A program made the translations under genes and the position numbers. From Bathynomus jamesi (taxonomy: Eukaryota; Arthropoda; Malacostraca; Isopoda; Cirolanidae), in assembly GCA_023014485.1 (NCBI GenBank), contig JAJOZX010000874.1, positions 897,501-961,500 on the forward strand: 64,000 nt of DNA, written 5' to 3'. The notes under the pieces were generated by a model. The model saw only the letters and a program-made list of their open reading frames with translations. It was not told where the DNA came from and ran no database searches. Positions 10,840 through 20,142 of the stretch are shown in pieces; positions within the stretch are counted from its first letter, which is position 1, and each line of letters starts with the position of its first letter.

Positions 10840-11523
10840 TCATTACTATTATAATTTAGCAAAAATGTGTCTGCCTGTCTGTCCGCAGAAAAAACTTTTA
10901 CGTTTCTGAACCGATTTCGACCAAACTTCGTATGGTGGATGGGGGTGATAAGTGATGAACGAAAATATATGTGTGACCAGCCTCCCCCCCAACCACCACC
11001 AATTACTTGGCCCGAGGGCCCCAGCACCGAGATAAAACTATAGAAAAGAACGCAGCAATGAAAATCTTGTGCTTCACATTGTGTCAATATTTGTGACGCT
11101 TAAGATTTTCATGACTATAGTTTTATTGACCAAATAATTGAACCCCCAGTAATTAGGGGCCTGCGACCCCCCAATTACTGTCGGTTCAATTATTTGGTCA
11201 ATAAAACTATAGAAAAGAACGGTCATGAAAATCTTGAGCTTCACATCCGAGTTCATCGTATCAAGATTTGTGAAGTTTTAGATTTTCATGGCTGCGTTCT
11301 TTTCTGTAGTTTTATTGACCGAATAATTGGTTCGCCAGTAATTGGAGGGCCACAGGCACCCCAATTACTGAGGCCCAAGGTGAGAGGAATGGGAACGATA
11401 TCCAGATAAAGGGCTATTGATGTTCAAAATAAAATACGCCGTAGGCCCACAATTCAGTTTGGGTCGAAGGTCCAAGCACCGCAGATCTAGCAAAATCGGC
11501 GCGTAGCGCCGATCTTTTGCTAG
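10840..11523 (+). mobile_element. Non-autonomous Helitron-like element (684 bp)
   Basis: It begins TCATTACTATTATAATTTAG directly after an A and ends in CTAG directly before a T, so the inferred target is A|T without duplication, as Helitrons do. The 3' end is a 7-bp hairpin TCGGCGC/GCGCCGA (11496-11512) nested in an outer CTAGCAAAA/TTTTGCTAG stem that includes the terminal CTAG. The interior has several copies of a module with ATTTTCATG and TTTTATTGACC in both orientations, including an inverted pair at about 11105-11240. No Rep/helicase coding sequence is present. Confidence 0.75.
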
Positions 11524-11656
11524 TAATAAAACTATTTCATTTATTGTATAGAACACATTTTTACGTAATATTACCTTCATTGCTTTTTGCATATATACAA
11601 ATAGGAGTGACAATAATTTCGTTTATTTATATATATATATATATATATAAAACCAA

Positions 11657-12109
11657 TCTATATTATAATAAGAGAGCTGTCCGTCTGTCCGTCCGTCTGT
11701 CCGTCCGTCCTTCCGTCCGTCCGTCACACTTTCAGAAATTGTGAGAAAAAAATGTAAGAAAAAAATTCAAAAATTGTATTACGGGCGGCAATGTGAAGGT
11801 CAAGATTTTCATGACTGTGCTCTTTTCTGTAGTTTAGCATGTCTGTTTGTCTGTTTGTGAAATTTATCCCGGGCAGTAATGGGGGAAGGGTGGGGGTGGG
11901 GGTAATGGGGGATTGGTGGGGTAATGGGGAGGGGTGGGGGTAATGGGGAGGGGTTTAGCCCCAAGTTGCATGAATGGGGGTGAGGAGGTTTTGGGAGATA
12001 TCAGATTCAGAAATGTTGACACAATGTGAAGCTCAAAATTTTCACGGCTGCGTTCTTTTCTGTAGTTTAGCCTGTCTAACCGTCAGCGAAGCGACGGAAA
12101 CTGTACTAG
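11657..12109 (+). mobile_element. Non-autonomous Helitron-like element (453 bp)
   Basis: The 5' end TCTATATTATAATAAGAGAG follows an A. The 3' end is a CCGTC...GACGG hairpin (12080-12097), then AAACTGTACTAG, then T. A CTGTCCGTCCGTC-rich tract lies just inside the 5' end, common in invertebrate Helitrons. The interior shares the ATTTTCA(T/C)G...CTTTTCTGTAGTTT module with the 10840-11523 element but has a different terminal hairpin, so it is a separate subfamily. A G-rich tract (11880-11955) matches the 6.7-7.1 kb array. Confidence 0.75.
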
Positions 12110-12313
12110 TTTTAAATAATTACAGGTTTATCAGTCATTACACTTTAAATTAGTTAGAGAACATAATCCTCGCCCTTAAACATTGCACAAATTATTATTA
12201 TTAGGAGTATATTTTATAAATTTACACAATATAATCCTAAAAGCTATACTGTGCATACTGTTACAATTTAAAATAATTAACTGATGAAGTTACAATTATA
12301 TATGTACAAAACT

Positions 12314-12801
12314 TTACACAATACGTCGAGTGCCTACAAACGGGAACAGTCTTTTTATCTGAATGCATACCAGTTCGTCATTCCGTTCAGTGTCAAACAA
12401 GTCGAATAATTGTAGAAATTCTGTAAATCTTCCGCCACGAGCCATATGCATGAGAAAACAAAAACAGTATATGCCACAGACATTGCTGAAGTAGCTCTGG
12501 AATCTATAAAGATTCTACACTCTCTGTCGAATTTGCAGTTGCTCGAGAAATTTTACAATAACACCATCATTCCTTGGATGTTCGCCCAGTGAATTAAAGT
12601 AGTCAGTCGCTCCCTATTTTTAAAATAAACGGCTGTCCAATGAATCCCTTCTCCACCACTAACATTCGTATTTAGAATAAGTGCGCTGCACTCTCTCGTA
12701 GTTGGTAATTTCAACGTTTCATTCATCGCAAACACGCCGATAAATTTGGTACGTGTGAATCGATCACTCTTCATCACTCTCTGGAGTGTAACCGTGTCCA
12801 T
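12314..12801 (-). pseudogene. Polinton adenovirus-like cysteine protease
   Basis: Polintons encode a cysteine protease of the adenain/Ulp1 fold thought to process capsid precursors. The start MDTVTLQRVM follows the capsid gene directly. The catalytic-His region GIHWTAVYF lies near codon 55 and the catalytic-Cys region NVCGIYCF is visible near 12.45 kb. A frameshift after ERLTTL moves the second half to another frame, and one in-frame TAG precedes the Cys region. The end (GTRRIV, stop at 12314) matches copy 2 (STRSIV). The length of about 160 codons suits the family. Not functional as it stands. Confidence 0.88.
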
Positions 12802-13597
12802 TTTTAAAGGTCCGACAACGGCCCTAAACCTGTCAACTTCGATTAGAGCTTGCGATTCGAGTAAACTGCTACACTAATAGGTGCGACTAGCGGCTTGTCG
12901 AATTCTAACCTGACTGAGACGTTCCCACTCTGCTGTGGGATTATGTGTGTGTTTATACTTGCTGATAAATCGGGGGAGAGGTCAAAAGGGTAAAGATTGA
13001 CCCTATCAATGAATTTCTTCTGCGTTACGCCGATTCCTAATTCGTCGCAAGTACCGACAATATGAGCAAGATTGCCATACGCTCTCGAGAAAAGTGGAAA
13101 CTCGTCATCTGTAGAATAATTCGTTTCCAACAATCCGCCTAAAGCCACCCCATTGACGTACAAATTTATATTTTCAAGGCCGAAATTTTCGAAATTAAAT
13201 GCGGTCTTTTTGTATTTGCCATTCACAGAAGCGTGTTCCTGCATCCCAATAAATAGCCTTTTAGGTAGAGTTCCAAGAGCAACATTTTCTCTCTGCTTCG
13301 ATGTTAACCCTGAGTGTACTGTAAACATCCTAAGTTGGACTCTATTACACTGTGTAACACTGATTCTGTTTATATAGAATTTTTTGTTTTTATATGCATT
13401 TTTGGGCGCTGAGTCCAAATCTGGCCTTAGTTTGTGTGTATCATCAATGGTTTCAGAGCTAATCCATTTTTCATGTTTTACCAGTATAATGTTATTATGG
13501 GCGCAGCAATATCAGAATATTCAGGAATTGTTGAGAACAATCCGGATGTTCGTTGACAGTTTCTTGCTGTAGAAATTGCCCGAAACTTCCACTGTGC

Positions 13598-13632
13598 TAT
13601 ATAAAGAAGAGCGCAGAGTCTGAGAAGTCAGT
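13598..13632 (+). promoter_or_regulatory. TATA box and TCAGT initiator of the transposon gene
   Basis: TATATAAAG at 13598-13606 is followed by the arthropod-type initiator TCAGT at 13628-13632. The A of TCAGT lies 32 bp from the first T of the TATA box, a normal spacing. Translation would start about 240 bp downstream at 13872. Confidence 0.65.
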
Positions 13633-13871
13633 AAGTGTGAGCACACAAAGAAAGCAGGTTGTTTGTCTGATGGTTACCAGCACTGAGGTACTGTGTTTCT
13701 GTGCTTCTCTGTGCTGACGATTTGAGTGTTATCGATCCTTTTTTATTGCGAACATTATTTCAGTGTTGTGAATACATCCTTTTTCTAGAATCTGTAATCT
13801 GTTGCAGATTTAATAATTCTTCTCTCTATATCTACAGGTTATGATTAATGTAGTACAGTTTGGTAAAGAGA

Positions 13872-15683
13872 ATGGCAACTAGAGCTTGTAAACACTCGCC
13901 GGATATATTCTGCTACGTTTGTGGGTATTACATAGGCCCCGAGCAAGTATCGCACAAGATTGTGAAAGGCACCAAGTTCTGGATCGCGTATCGGCTCTAT
14001 TTTGGTATGCCTATGGGTGACCAAGATAAGCCCTGGGCACCCCGTGTGATCTGTGGAAGCTGCCGCTCCACACTTGAATGGGGGCTGCGGGGAGTACGCA
14101 AGGCAATGCCCTTTGCGGTACCCAGAATATGGAGAGAACCAAAGAGCCCCCACGACGATTGCTACTGCTGCATGGTAGATGTTTCTAAGTACAGGAAAGT
14201 TAAAGGAAGGCAGACTCTTCAGTATCCAAGCATAGCGTCGTCCATAGCTCCTGTACCACATTGCGAAGGTCTTCCAATACCACATCCACTAGAACAGGTA
14301 TCTATCCATTACTTTACCTTCTGTATTTACAGACTGTGGTTCATTATGTGTCGATTTTTCTTAGTGCTGATGCTCTTCTACATATACAGCTATGCCTATA
14401 TTTTGTTTCTTTGTTTTGCAGGTTGAAAATGAGGATGCAGCTAGCTCATCTGAGATGTCGGCTGGTGAGGACAGTCATGATGAAGAATATACAGTAACTT
14501 TCAGTACAAACCCTCACTTTCCAAATCAGAGGGAATTGGACGACTTAATTAGAGATTTGGGTCTGACGAAATCAGGGTCTGAGCTTCTGACCTCCAGACT
14601 CAAAGAGTGGAATTTGCTTGGAGAAGACTGCAAGAGCACTGTATACCGAAAGCGGCATGAAGAGTTTGCAAGGTTTTAAGATGTCAATGGCTCACTCTGT
14701 TATTGCAGTGAGGTTAATGGTCTATTCACAGCTATTGGGTTAACACATATACCCTCAGAGTAGCGCCTGTTTATTGACAGTTCAACTCGGAGTTTAAAAG
14801 CTGTTCTACTCCACAATGGGAACAAATAAAATATCCATCTATACCAGTTGCACATTCTGTTCAAATGAAAGAGGACTATGAAAATGTCAAACAACTGCTC
14901 ACTCAAATCAGGTATGAACAATATAACTGGGACGTGTTTGGTGATTTCAAAATGATTGGTTTCCTGTTAGGTTTACAAGGAGGGTTTACTAAATATTCAT
15001 GTTTTCTTTGCTTGTGGGATAGCAGGGCTTCAACTGAGAACTATAAAACAGTTCAGTGGCTTCCACGTGAAGGACTGCAACCAGGAAAGTACAATGTACT
15101 CAGAGAACCTCTTGTGAAGCCTGACATAGTTCTGCTACCACCTCTCCATATTAAGTTGGGTCTAATTAAGCAGTTAGTAACTGCTTTAGATTTTGGAGGG
15201 GAAGTTTTCCAACAGATTCGGGTCATGTTCCCTAAACTCTCTGAGGCCAAAGTCAAGGCTGGCATCTTTGTAGGACCACAAGTCAAGGCGCTGTTGAATT
15301 CAACGAACCTTGAAGCCAAGATGACTCCGATCGAAAAAGAGGCTTGGTGTGCTTTCCGTGATGTGGTTCGTGGGTTTTTAGGCAACCATAAAGCACCAAA
15401 CTATAAGGAGTTAGTGTCAAACTTGATTAAGTGCTATGGCAAAATGGGGTGCCGTATGTCTTTAAAATTACACTATCTGCATTCACATCTAGACTTTTTT
15501 CGTAATAACCTGGGCGATGTGAATGAAGAACAAGGCGAAAGATTCCATCAATATATTCAAACGATGGAGAAAAGGTACCAGGGCCATTGGGATGCTTCCA
15601 TGATGGGAGACTACGTATGGTCGCTGATCAGAAAGGATAAGAATGTTCATACGCGGAAGTCATGTTCTTCAGTGCATTTTTAA
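13872..15683 (+). pseudogene. Zinc-finger/DDE-like putative transposase (two exons, decayed)
   Basis: Exon 1 (13872-14297) encodes a Cys-rich N-terminal domain starting MATRACKHSPDIFCYVCGYY, with DQDKPWAPRVICGSC and a WREP...DDCYCC motif. A GT-AG intron of 124 bp (14298-14421; donor CAG|GTATCT, acceptor TTGTTTTGCAG) leads to exon 2, which starts VENEDAASSSEMS. The intact copy at 29371-30996 has no intron here. Candidate catalytic blocks are RLFIDSS (about 14.77 kb, in a broken part), VFGDFKMIGFLLGLQGG with CFLCLWDSRA (about 14.93-15.03 kb), and NEEQGERFHQ (about 15.53 kb). Stops and frameshifts lie between 14679 and 14865. The function is inferred from position and motifs; I know no named characterised homologue. 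Confidence 0.7.
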
Positions 15684-16834
15684 GGAACGCACACTGCATA
15701 ACGAGGCTTGTTATTCTCTTATCGGTTCTCCTCATGATATATATTATATCCTTTGCACCATTTTGGGTTTGTCAAACAATTTTGGCTCAATAAACATTAA
15801 TTTCCAATAGTGTTTTTATTTTCAGAAAATATTTGTTAGCCTTCTTTATATACTTTGCCATATGAAAAGTGTGATAACCTATATTTTTGAAAAGGTTGAT
15901 GATAGAGCAAAACCAATATTTTTTGAATCAGCGCCCCGAAATCATTAAGAAACGACAGAAAAATCAAATAAACAGAAAATTGTTCAAATTTTGTTACCCA
16001 GTGTTTATGGGTATTTCACTGTAACATGTAAATTTTTTTCAATTTCCATCTGCTTAATAGAGCTTAATTTCACACGACACACGCGGAGATATGTCTCCAT
16101 AATAAGAATCACCACAGACTTCGCTCCTTCTTCTTGGCCAGCACCCAGATTTAAACAAGTCTCAGGGCTTGTACGGGTGAGCTTTATTTTCAGATCGACC
16201 TCATTCACAAGCAACTTCTCCTGGAATGTGAAATCTGTGTGAAGGCGGCCAAAGCATTCATATATCTTCTTTTTAGAGTTTTTTAAAACTTTTCCTTTAT
16301 ATTACTTTCATCTTTAACTTCATAATAACCTGCAGTTAAAAAGGTACCTTCGCTTCCTTTGAAAAATTGAGGGCTTTTTCCAGATGGACCCGTAGGTGGT
16401 AGTAGCAGACCTTGCCGAGATGTTGAACTGACTTGAATACACGTCACACTGACTAAATATGGAATGTAGAAAGTTGGTCTCTGGGAATACAACGTAATCG
16501 TTTGCGCAATCCGTTTCATCTGAATGTGCTATTCGTAGTTTATCATACATATGCACACAGCTTGGTTCAAAAGAGAAAGGTCCTGAGTTAGGGATCACGA
16601 ACTCTATAGGAGCACTCGACGAGCTAAGAGTGTTTAGCGGATTAGCTGTAATAAAGTCGCTATGCTTTATAGATATTTGTGTCGGGGGCATGTCAAAGAG
16701 GGCCAGCTCCGAATTACAACAGTGTGAACTACACGGATGGATGAAACGTTCCATGGCGCGTCAGAAATAGTGCCACCTCTCTCGACAAGTAGGAATCAGT
16801 CTATAATTCATAAGAGCAACGTCCTTAGCTTATA

Positions 16835-17083
16835 TCAGTTAAAAAAGTGGTCAACCTTAGGTTTCATGCGCTGAGAACATTTCTTTTTTGATGTCCTTTT
16901 CCGTTTAACAGCACGAGTTGGTAACCCCTTCTTCTTCTTCCTCCGTACAGGGCGCTTCTTCTTCCTGCCACCACGCATTTTTCTTTGCATCTTCGATGTT
17001 TTCGCCTCGTGTACACTTTTCACACTCATCACGGTTTCTAAAACGGGTTCTTTATTATCAATACTTAAAAACTTAGTAACCAA
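16835..17083 (-). pseudogene. Polinton basic core-like protein, C-terminal remnant
   Basis: A very Lys/Arg-rich stretch with KMRGGRKKKRPVRRKKKKG ends ...VDHFFN at 16835. It matches the end of the copy-2 gene (ADHFFN at about 52659), which has a fuller hydrophobic N-terminal half. Comparable Polinton proteins resemble adenovirus minor core proteins and probably bind DNA or line the capsid. The N-terminal half is lost in the 0.9-kb deletion that fused this gene to minor-capsid sequence. Confidence 0.7.
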
Positions 17084-17229
17084 TTGAAATTCGCATATTC
17101 ATACCTCATATGATTCACGGCCCAATTCAATGGCCCATGGAGTTTTACAAAGTTGGACAGGGTGTTGTTCGGATGTACAAACAGAGAAGAAGAGGATGGG
17201 AGTATGATGCAGAAGCGGTAAGGCGCCAT
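17065..17229 (-). pseudogene. Polinton minor capsid protein, N-terminal remnant
   Basis: The frame starting MAPYRFCIILPSSSSLFVHP matches the start of the copy-2 gene (MAPSQFYVTLPSFSSLSVHP, 51438). After about 50 codons it meets a stop at the deletion junction. Only the N-terminal strand region remains of the single-jelly-roll protein expected to form pentons. Confidence 0.75.
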
Positions 17230-17237
17230 GTTGCATA

Positions 17238-18348
17238 CTATTTAAGCTTCATTATTGCATCAGCTTTTATATAGGTGTTGAAGCTTTCTGGGTACCCTAG
17301 CCATTTTACCAGGTACATTTTTCTCTTTTCTGAACCTTTGCTTCCTAAAATTTTTAAAATTTTAAACACTCACTTTTTTCCTAAATTAAACGACACTTTC
17401 TGTGGCTCCTTGCTATAAAAGCCCCTACAATTTCATCCCCATTCAAATCTTCAACTTAATACAGTATCTTCTCGTCTTTAGATCTCATAGCCCTAACTTT
17501 AAAAATCTCATGTGCCCAACCTTGCTCAAACCCCTTCGCGAATTTACTCCCAAACGCGACAAGCTTATATAATCATTGATTTTGAAACTCCTAAAGTGTG
17601 GTGGCACTCTATGAATATCTTTTCTCACTTCACGTTCTGTGTGCGTACCTCTCTCTAAAATTTCGTTAGGTGTTGTTGCAGTCGCTCGGTGGTGTGAACG
17701 GTTGTAGGATGAGGCCAGTGACTCTAAAATGTCTATATATCTGTATGTGTTTTTATGTGTGGAACAGCGATGCATGCGTTCCTTTATAGTTCCTTTATAG
17801 TTCCTTTATTGTTCCTTTATGGTACGTTGAACTCTTTCAGCTAAAGATGCCTTATTTATAGAATTGCTAGTGTAATAACTGATATTCAACTCTGTCAACA
17901 TGTGCTGAAAAGCTCGGCCTATAAATTCTTTCCCCATGTCCGTACAAAAATAGCCAGGAATCCTGTTTTCTTTCAACATCAACGTTTTGGTGGCTTTAGC
18001 AACTGTTTCAGGCAATTTATTTTTCAGGGTAATTAGCCACATATATTTAGAGAATACATCTAGTATGAATAGGATGAAGCGGTAGCCTCCATTATACACT
18101 GAATATCTCTGCATATCTGTTAAATCCGTTTGCCAAATAGAATCAACCGAGGTTGTTGTTGTCTTGGCTGTTTTAAACCTTTTTCTCACCGGCTTATGAA
18201 GTGTATAAGCATACTGCTCCCGCAAAAAACTCTCAACATCTTTTTTACCTACTCCCTCATTATAAACGCCTCTGTACAATCTATTAACGCCACCGTAGGA
18301 GGCTCGGCTAGAAATGTCATAATAACGTTTTCATAATAAGTTAGCCAT
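17238..18348 (-). pseudogene. Polinton integrase (DDE, retroviral type) with chromodomain
   Basis: Catalyses strand transfer of the linear element. The start MANLL at 18348 overlaps the end of the upstream gene, as in copy 2. A stop follows almost at once; the frame continues as KRYYDIS and VNRLYRGVYNEGVGKKDV. Catalytic residues are visible: DLTDMQRY, YFCTDMGKEFIG and ASLAERVQRTIKE. The last is followed by a fourfold 11-bp ATAAAGGAAC(A/T) expansion (17778-17822) that adds a stop in frame. Further on come an SH3-like region (INDYISLSRLG) and a chromodomain (RKMYLVKWLGYPESFN) ending at 17238. At least three lesions. Confidence 0.92.
17778..17822 (-). repeat. Four-copy 11-bp tandem expansion in the integrase
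   Basis: The 11-bp unit ATAAAGGAAC(A/T) occurs about four times where copy 2 has one. The 33 added bases preserve phase but introduce a TAA. Confidence 0.85.
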
Positions 18349-19091
18349 TTGCGTATTTTAGAGGCGAGCGAGGATGGTTGGCCGTTGTTGTTTGGTCTCT
18401 TCTTTCTCCTCTTCAGAGATGTTACCACTGGGGGTGAAGGCGTGTTCAGCTGTGGTATATGCGAGGCTTGTCCCAAGTCTTTTAACCTGTTCAGATTACC
18501 TATCAGTGCTTTTGGGACGTTTATTTGCTGTAGTCTTGCTTTAATATGTTCCCATCCTGATGGTGAGGGCTTATCTCACTTTCTTACCAAGTCGTATACG
18601 ATGTCAATGATGTTCGAACCCTGTACCTTTGATCCTTCAACAACAACCTCACCTGTATCGGTCCACTGTATGAATGGATCCTCACTCAATAGATTATAAA
18701 GACTTAAACTTTTATTCTTCAATGTATGTGGGAAACTGCTTTTTAATACATGCTCGATATGCTGCGGGGTCGCGCCGTTGTTCTTTGGCTGTTCGTCTCT
18801 AGCCTTGGCCCCAGTTCTTATGCATCCACGCTCAACGTCATCAGCGCTGTGTCTAATAACTACGGGGACCTCTGTCGGATTCTTATAATTTTCGTATTCA
18901 TGAATAAATTTCTGCAGAGCTTCTTGGTATAAGATTTTCTCATCAGGAGACTTTTCACTGTTTAATAGGTCTAACAATTCGCTTTCCATTCTTTTAAGCC
19001 TGCATTTACGGGGTTCTAGAACCGTATCTGAACTCTTTGAGCTTTGCAGTGAAGCATAGACCTTGTGTGGAATCACGACTACTTTCTTCAT
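18249..19091 (-). pseudogene. Polinton GEVVVEG-domain protein of unknown function
   Basis: Starts MKKVVVIPHKVYASLQSS at 19091, immediately after the small conserved gene. The central part contains SLYNLLSEDPFIQWTDTGEV and VEGSKVQGSNIIDIVYDLV, a segment recurrent in Polintons next to the integrase, followed by a Pro/Lys-rich tail and KIRKWLTY. An in-frame stop after LVRK (about 18576) splits it. The tail reads through into integrase sequence. I know no biochemical role for this family; a virion or packaging role is possible from its position. Confidence 0.75.
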
Positions 19092-19413
19092 TATATTAAA
19101 CTAGTCAGTAAAGTTCCCAAAACTGAAAATGAGATGGGGAGGAATGAAACCCCTCTCTGTACAATAATTCGTTTTTTCTCCCCCACAGTTTGACTTTTAT
19201 GAGCGAGTGCGCGTATTATGTTCTTGTAAAGATGTAGGCAAGCCCTCTGATAGGGTTTCATTGGTACATTACATTTTATAACGTTAAGACAGATTTCACA
19301 GATGCATTTTAAAAAGTCCGAGTTGATATTTTTAACAAACATCTGTTGCAGTGCCCGGGGCAGTCAATGATAGATTTTTATTAATTCACGGCATTTCTTT
19401 AACCTCTTTGTTA
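19091..19413 (-). pseudogene. Polinton small conserved protein
   Basis: Matches the intact 107-codon copy at 49342-49665: an N-terminal basic segment, a Cys-containing ICEICLNVIKCNVPMKP segment, then KRIIVQRGVSFLP and a hydrophobic C terminus. The start codon seen in copy 2 (ATGA overlapping the ATPase stop) is ATAA here and an in-frame TGA follows, so only 83 codons remain open from an internal Met. This small protein is a regular member of Polinton and adintovirus late-gene blocks; its role is unknown to me. Confidence 0.7.
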
Positions 19414-20045
19414 TTCTGGGATATACACCGTTTCAACCTTGTTTGGGAATAAATTCGTTCTTAGAAGCACCCTAAACGTGTTTCGCGGATAAAGGTCACA
19501 AACCAAATATCCGTAACGTTGGCTTGTAGCTTCTTTATGAACTTCCAAAAACTCCTAACGCTGATTCTGGAACATTTGATTGGCTAATATCTCAATTTGT
19601 GACACGTTTCTACATTGTGTGAATAAGACTAGATATTGTGTATTTAGCGACACATCGCGCATGTATCTATTTTTGAAAAATAGATTCTGATTGATTAAGA
19701 ACACGCTTATGTTAAGATGGTGGGAGAACACTGTAAATGTCTTAACAAACGTTTTATCCATTTCTAACATGAGATCATCAATTACAATGACCGTGTGCTC
19801 ATTACCCTTCAACGAACTAACAACAAAACACCTTTGTGGAACAAAATATCATCTTGGTACTCGTTGAATACAGATTGGTATGTCGAATAGCATATGACTT
19901 TATGCACAAATTTTGAGAACATCTCTCCCTTATCTTTAATGATTTTAAGCATAAACACAGTTTTACCACAGCTTGTAGGACCAGATATAATGCATGTGAA
20001 GGGGCTCGTGAACCTGAATTTTTCTACAGAATCCATCTCTAACAC
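19411..20045 (-). pseudogene. Polinton packaging ATPase (FtsK/HerA type)
   Basis: P-loop ATPase expected to pump element DNA into capsids. Walker A is CIISGPTSCGKTVF near codon 20. Walker B is TVIVIDDLMLEMD at the start of the second frame. SVFLINQNLFFKN is the following strand/sensor region. A frameshift near 19809 and a stop after NQMFQNQR split it into three frames. The C terminus (TVYIPE) ends at 19411. Divergently arranged with the DNA polymerase, about 100 bp apart. Confidence 0.9.
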
Positions 20046-20142
20046 GTTACACTCCTAAGTGGAACATTTACAAAATATAATAAAATTAAGTGATGCTCCT
20101 TATATTCAACAATCTTGTTTTTCTTCTTCCTCAGAACCGTGA

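Larger units (their letters stand above)
13348..16003 (+). mobile_element. DNA transposon, putative CMC-like family, copy 1
   Basis: Ends are CACTGTGTAACA on the left and TTGTTACCCAGTG on the right (reverse complement CACTGGGTAACAA). Flanks are TTA on the left and TTTA on the right, suggesting a 3-bp TTA duplication with one extra or changed base. The site lies inside the Polinton capsid gene, so both junctions can be checked against copy 2. The element carries one spliced gene on +, with a TATA/Inr promoter and an AATAAA near 15788. The second copy (28812-31230) has a perfect TAA duplication. The CACTG ends and 3-bp duplication resemble CACTA/Mirage/Chapaev elements; placement in that group is inference. 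Confidence 0.8.
12835..16754 (-). pseudogene. Polinton major capsid protein, split by a transposon
   Basis: The N-terminal part (16754-16005) has CCNSELALFDMPPTQISIKH and ETNFLHSIFSQCDVYSSQFN, typical of the double-jelly-roll capsid proteins listed as 'F54H12.2-like' in animals. It breaks at VTVKYP (about 16008). The C-terminal part resumes at NRVQLRMFTV (13346) and runs to about 12843, with GMQEHASVNGKYKK, LYVNGVALGG and INTHIIPQQSGNVSVRLEF. The gap is exactly the transposon at 13348-16003. A frameshift also separates the N-terminal part near 16320 and the last codons are shifted. Copy 2 (52740-54029) shows the uninterrupted arrangement. Confidence 0.9.

Noticed and set aside
13384..13572. 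62-codon frame upstream of the transposon gene
   Set aside because: Lies in the 5' non-coding part of the element, before its TATA box, with no homologue in the second copy.
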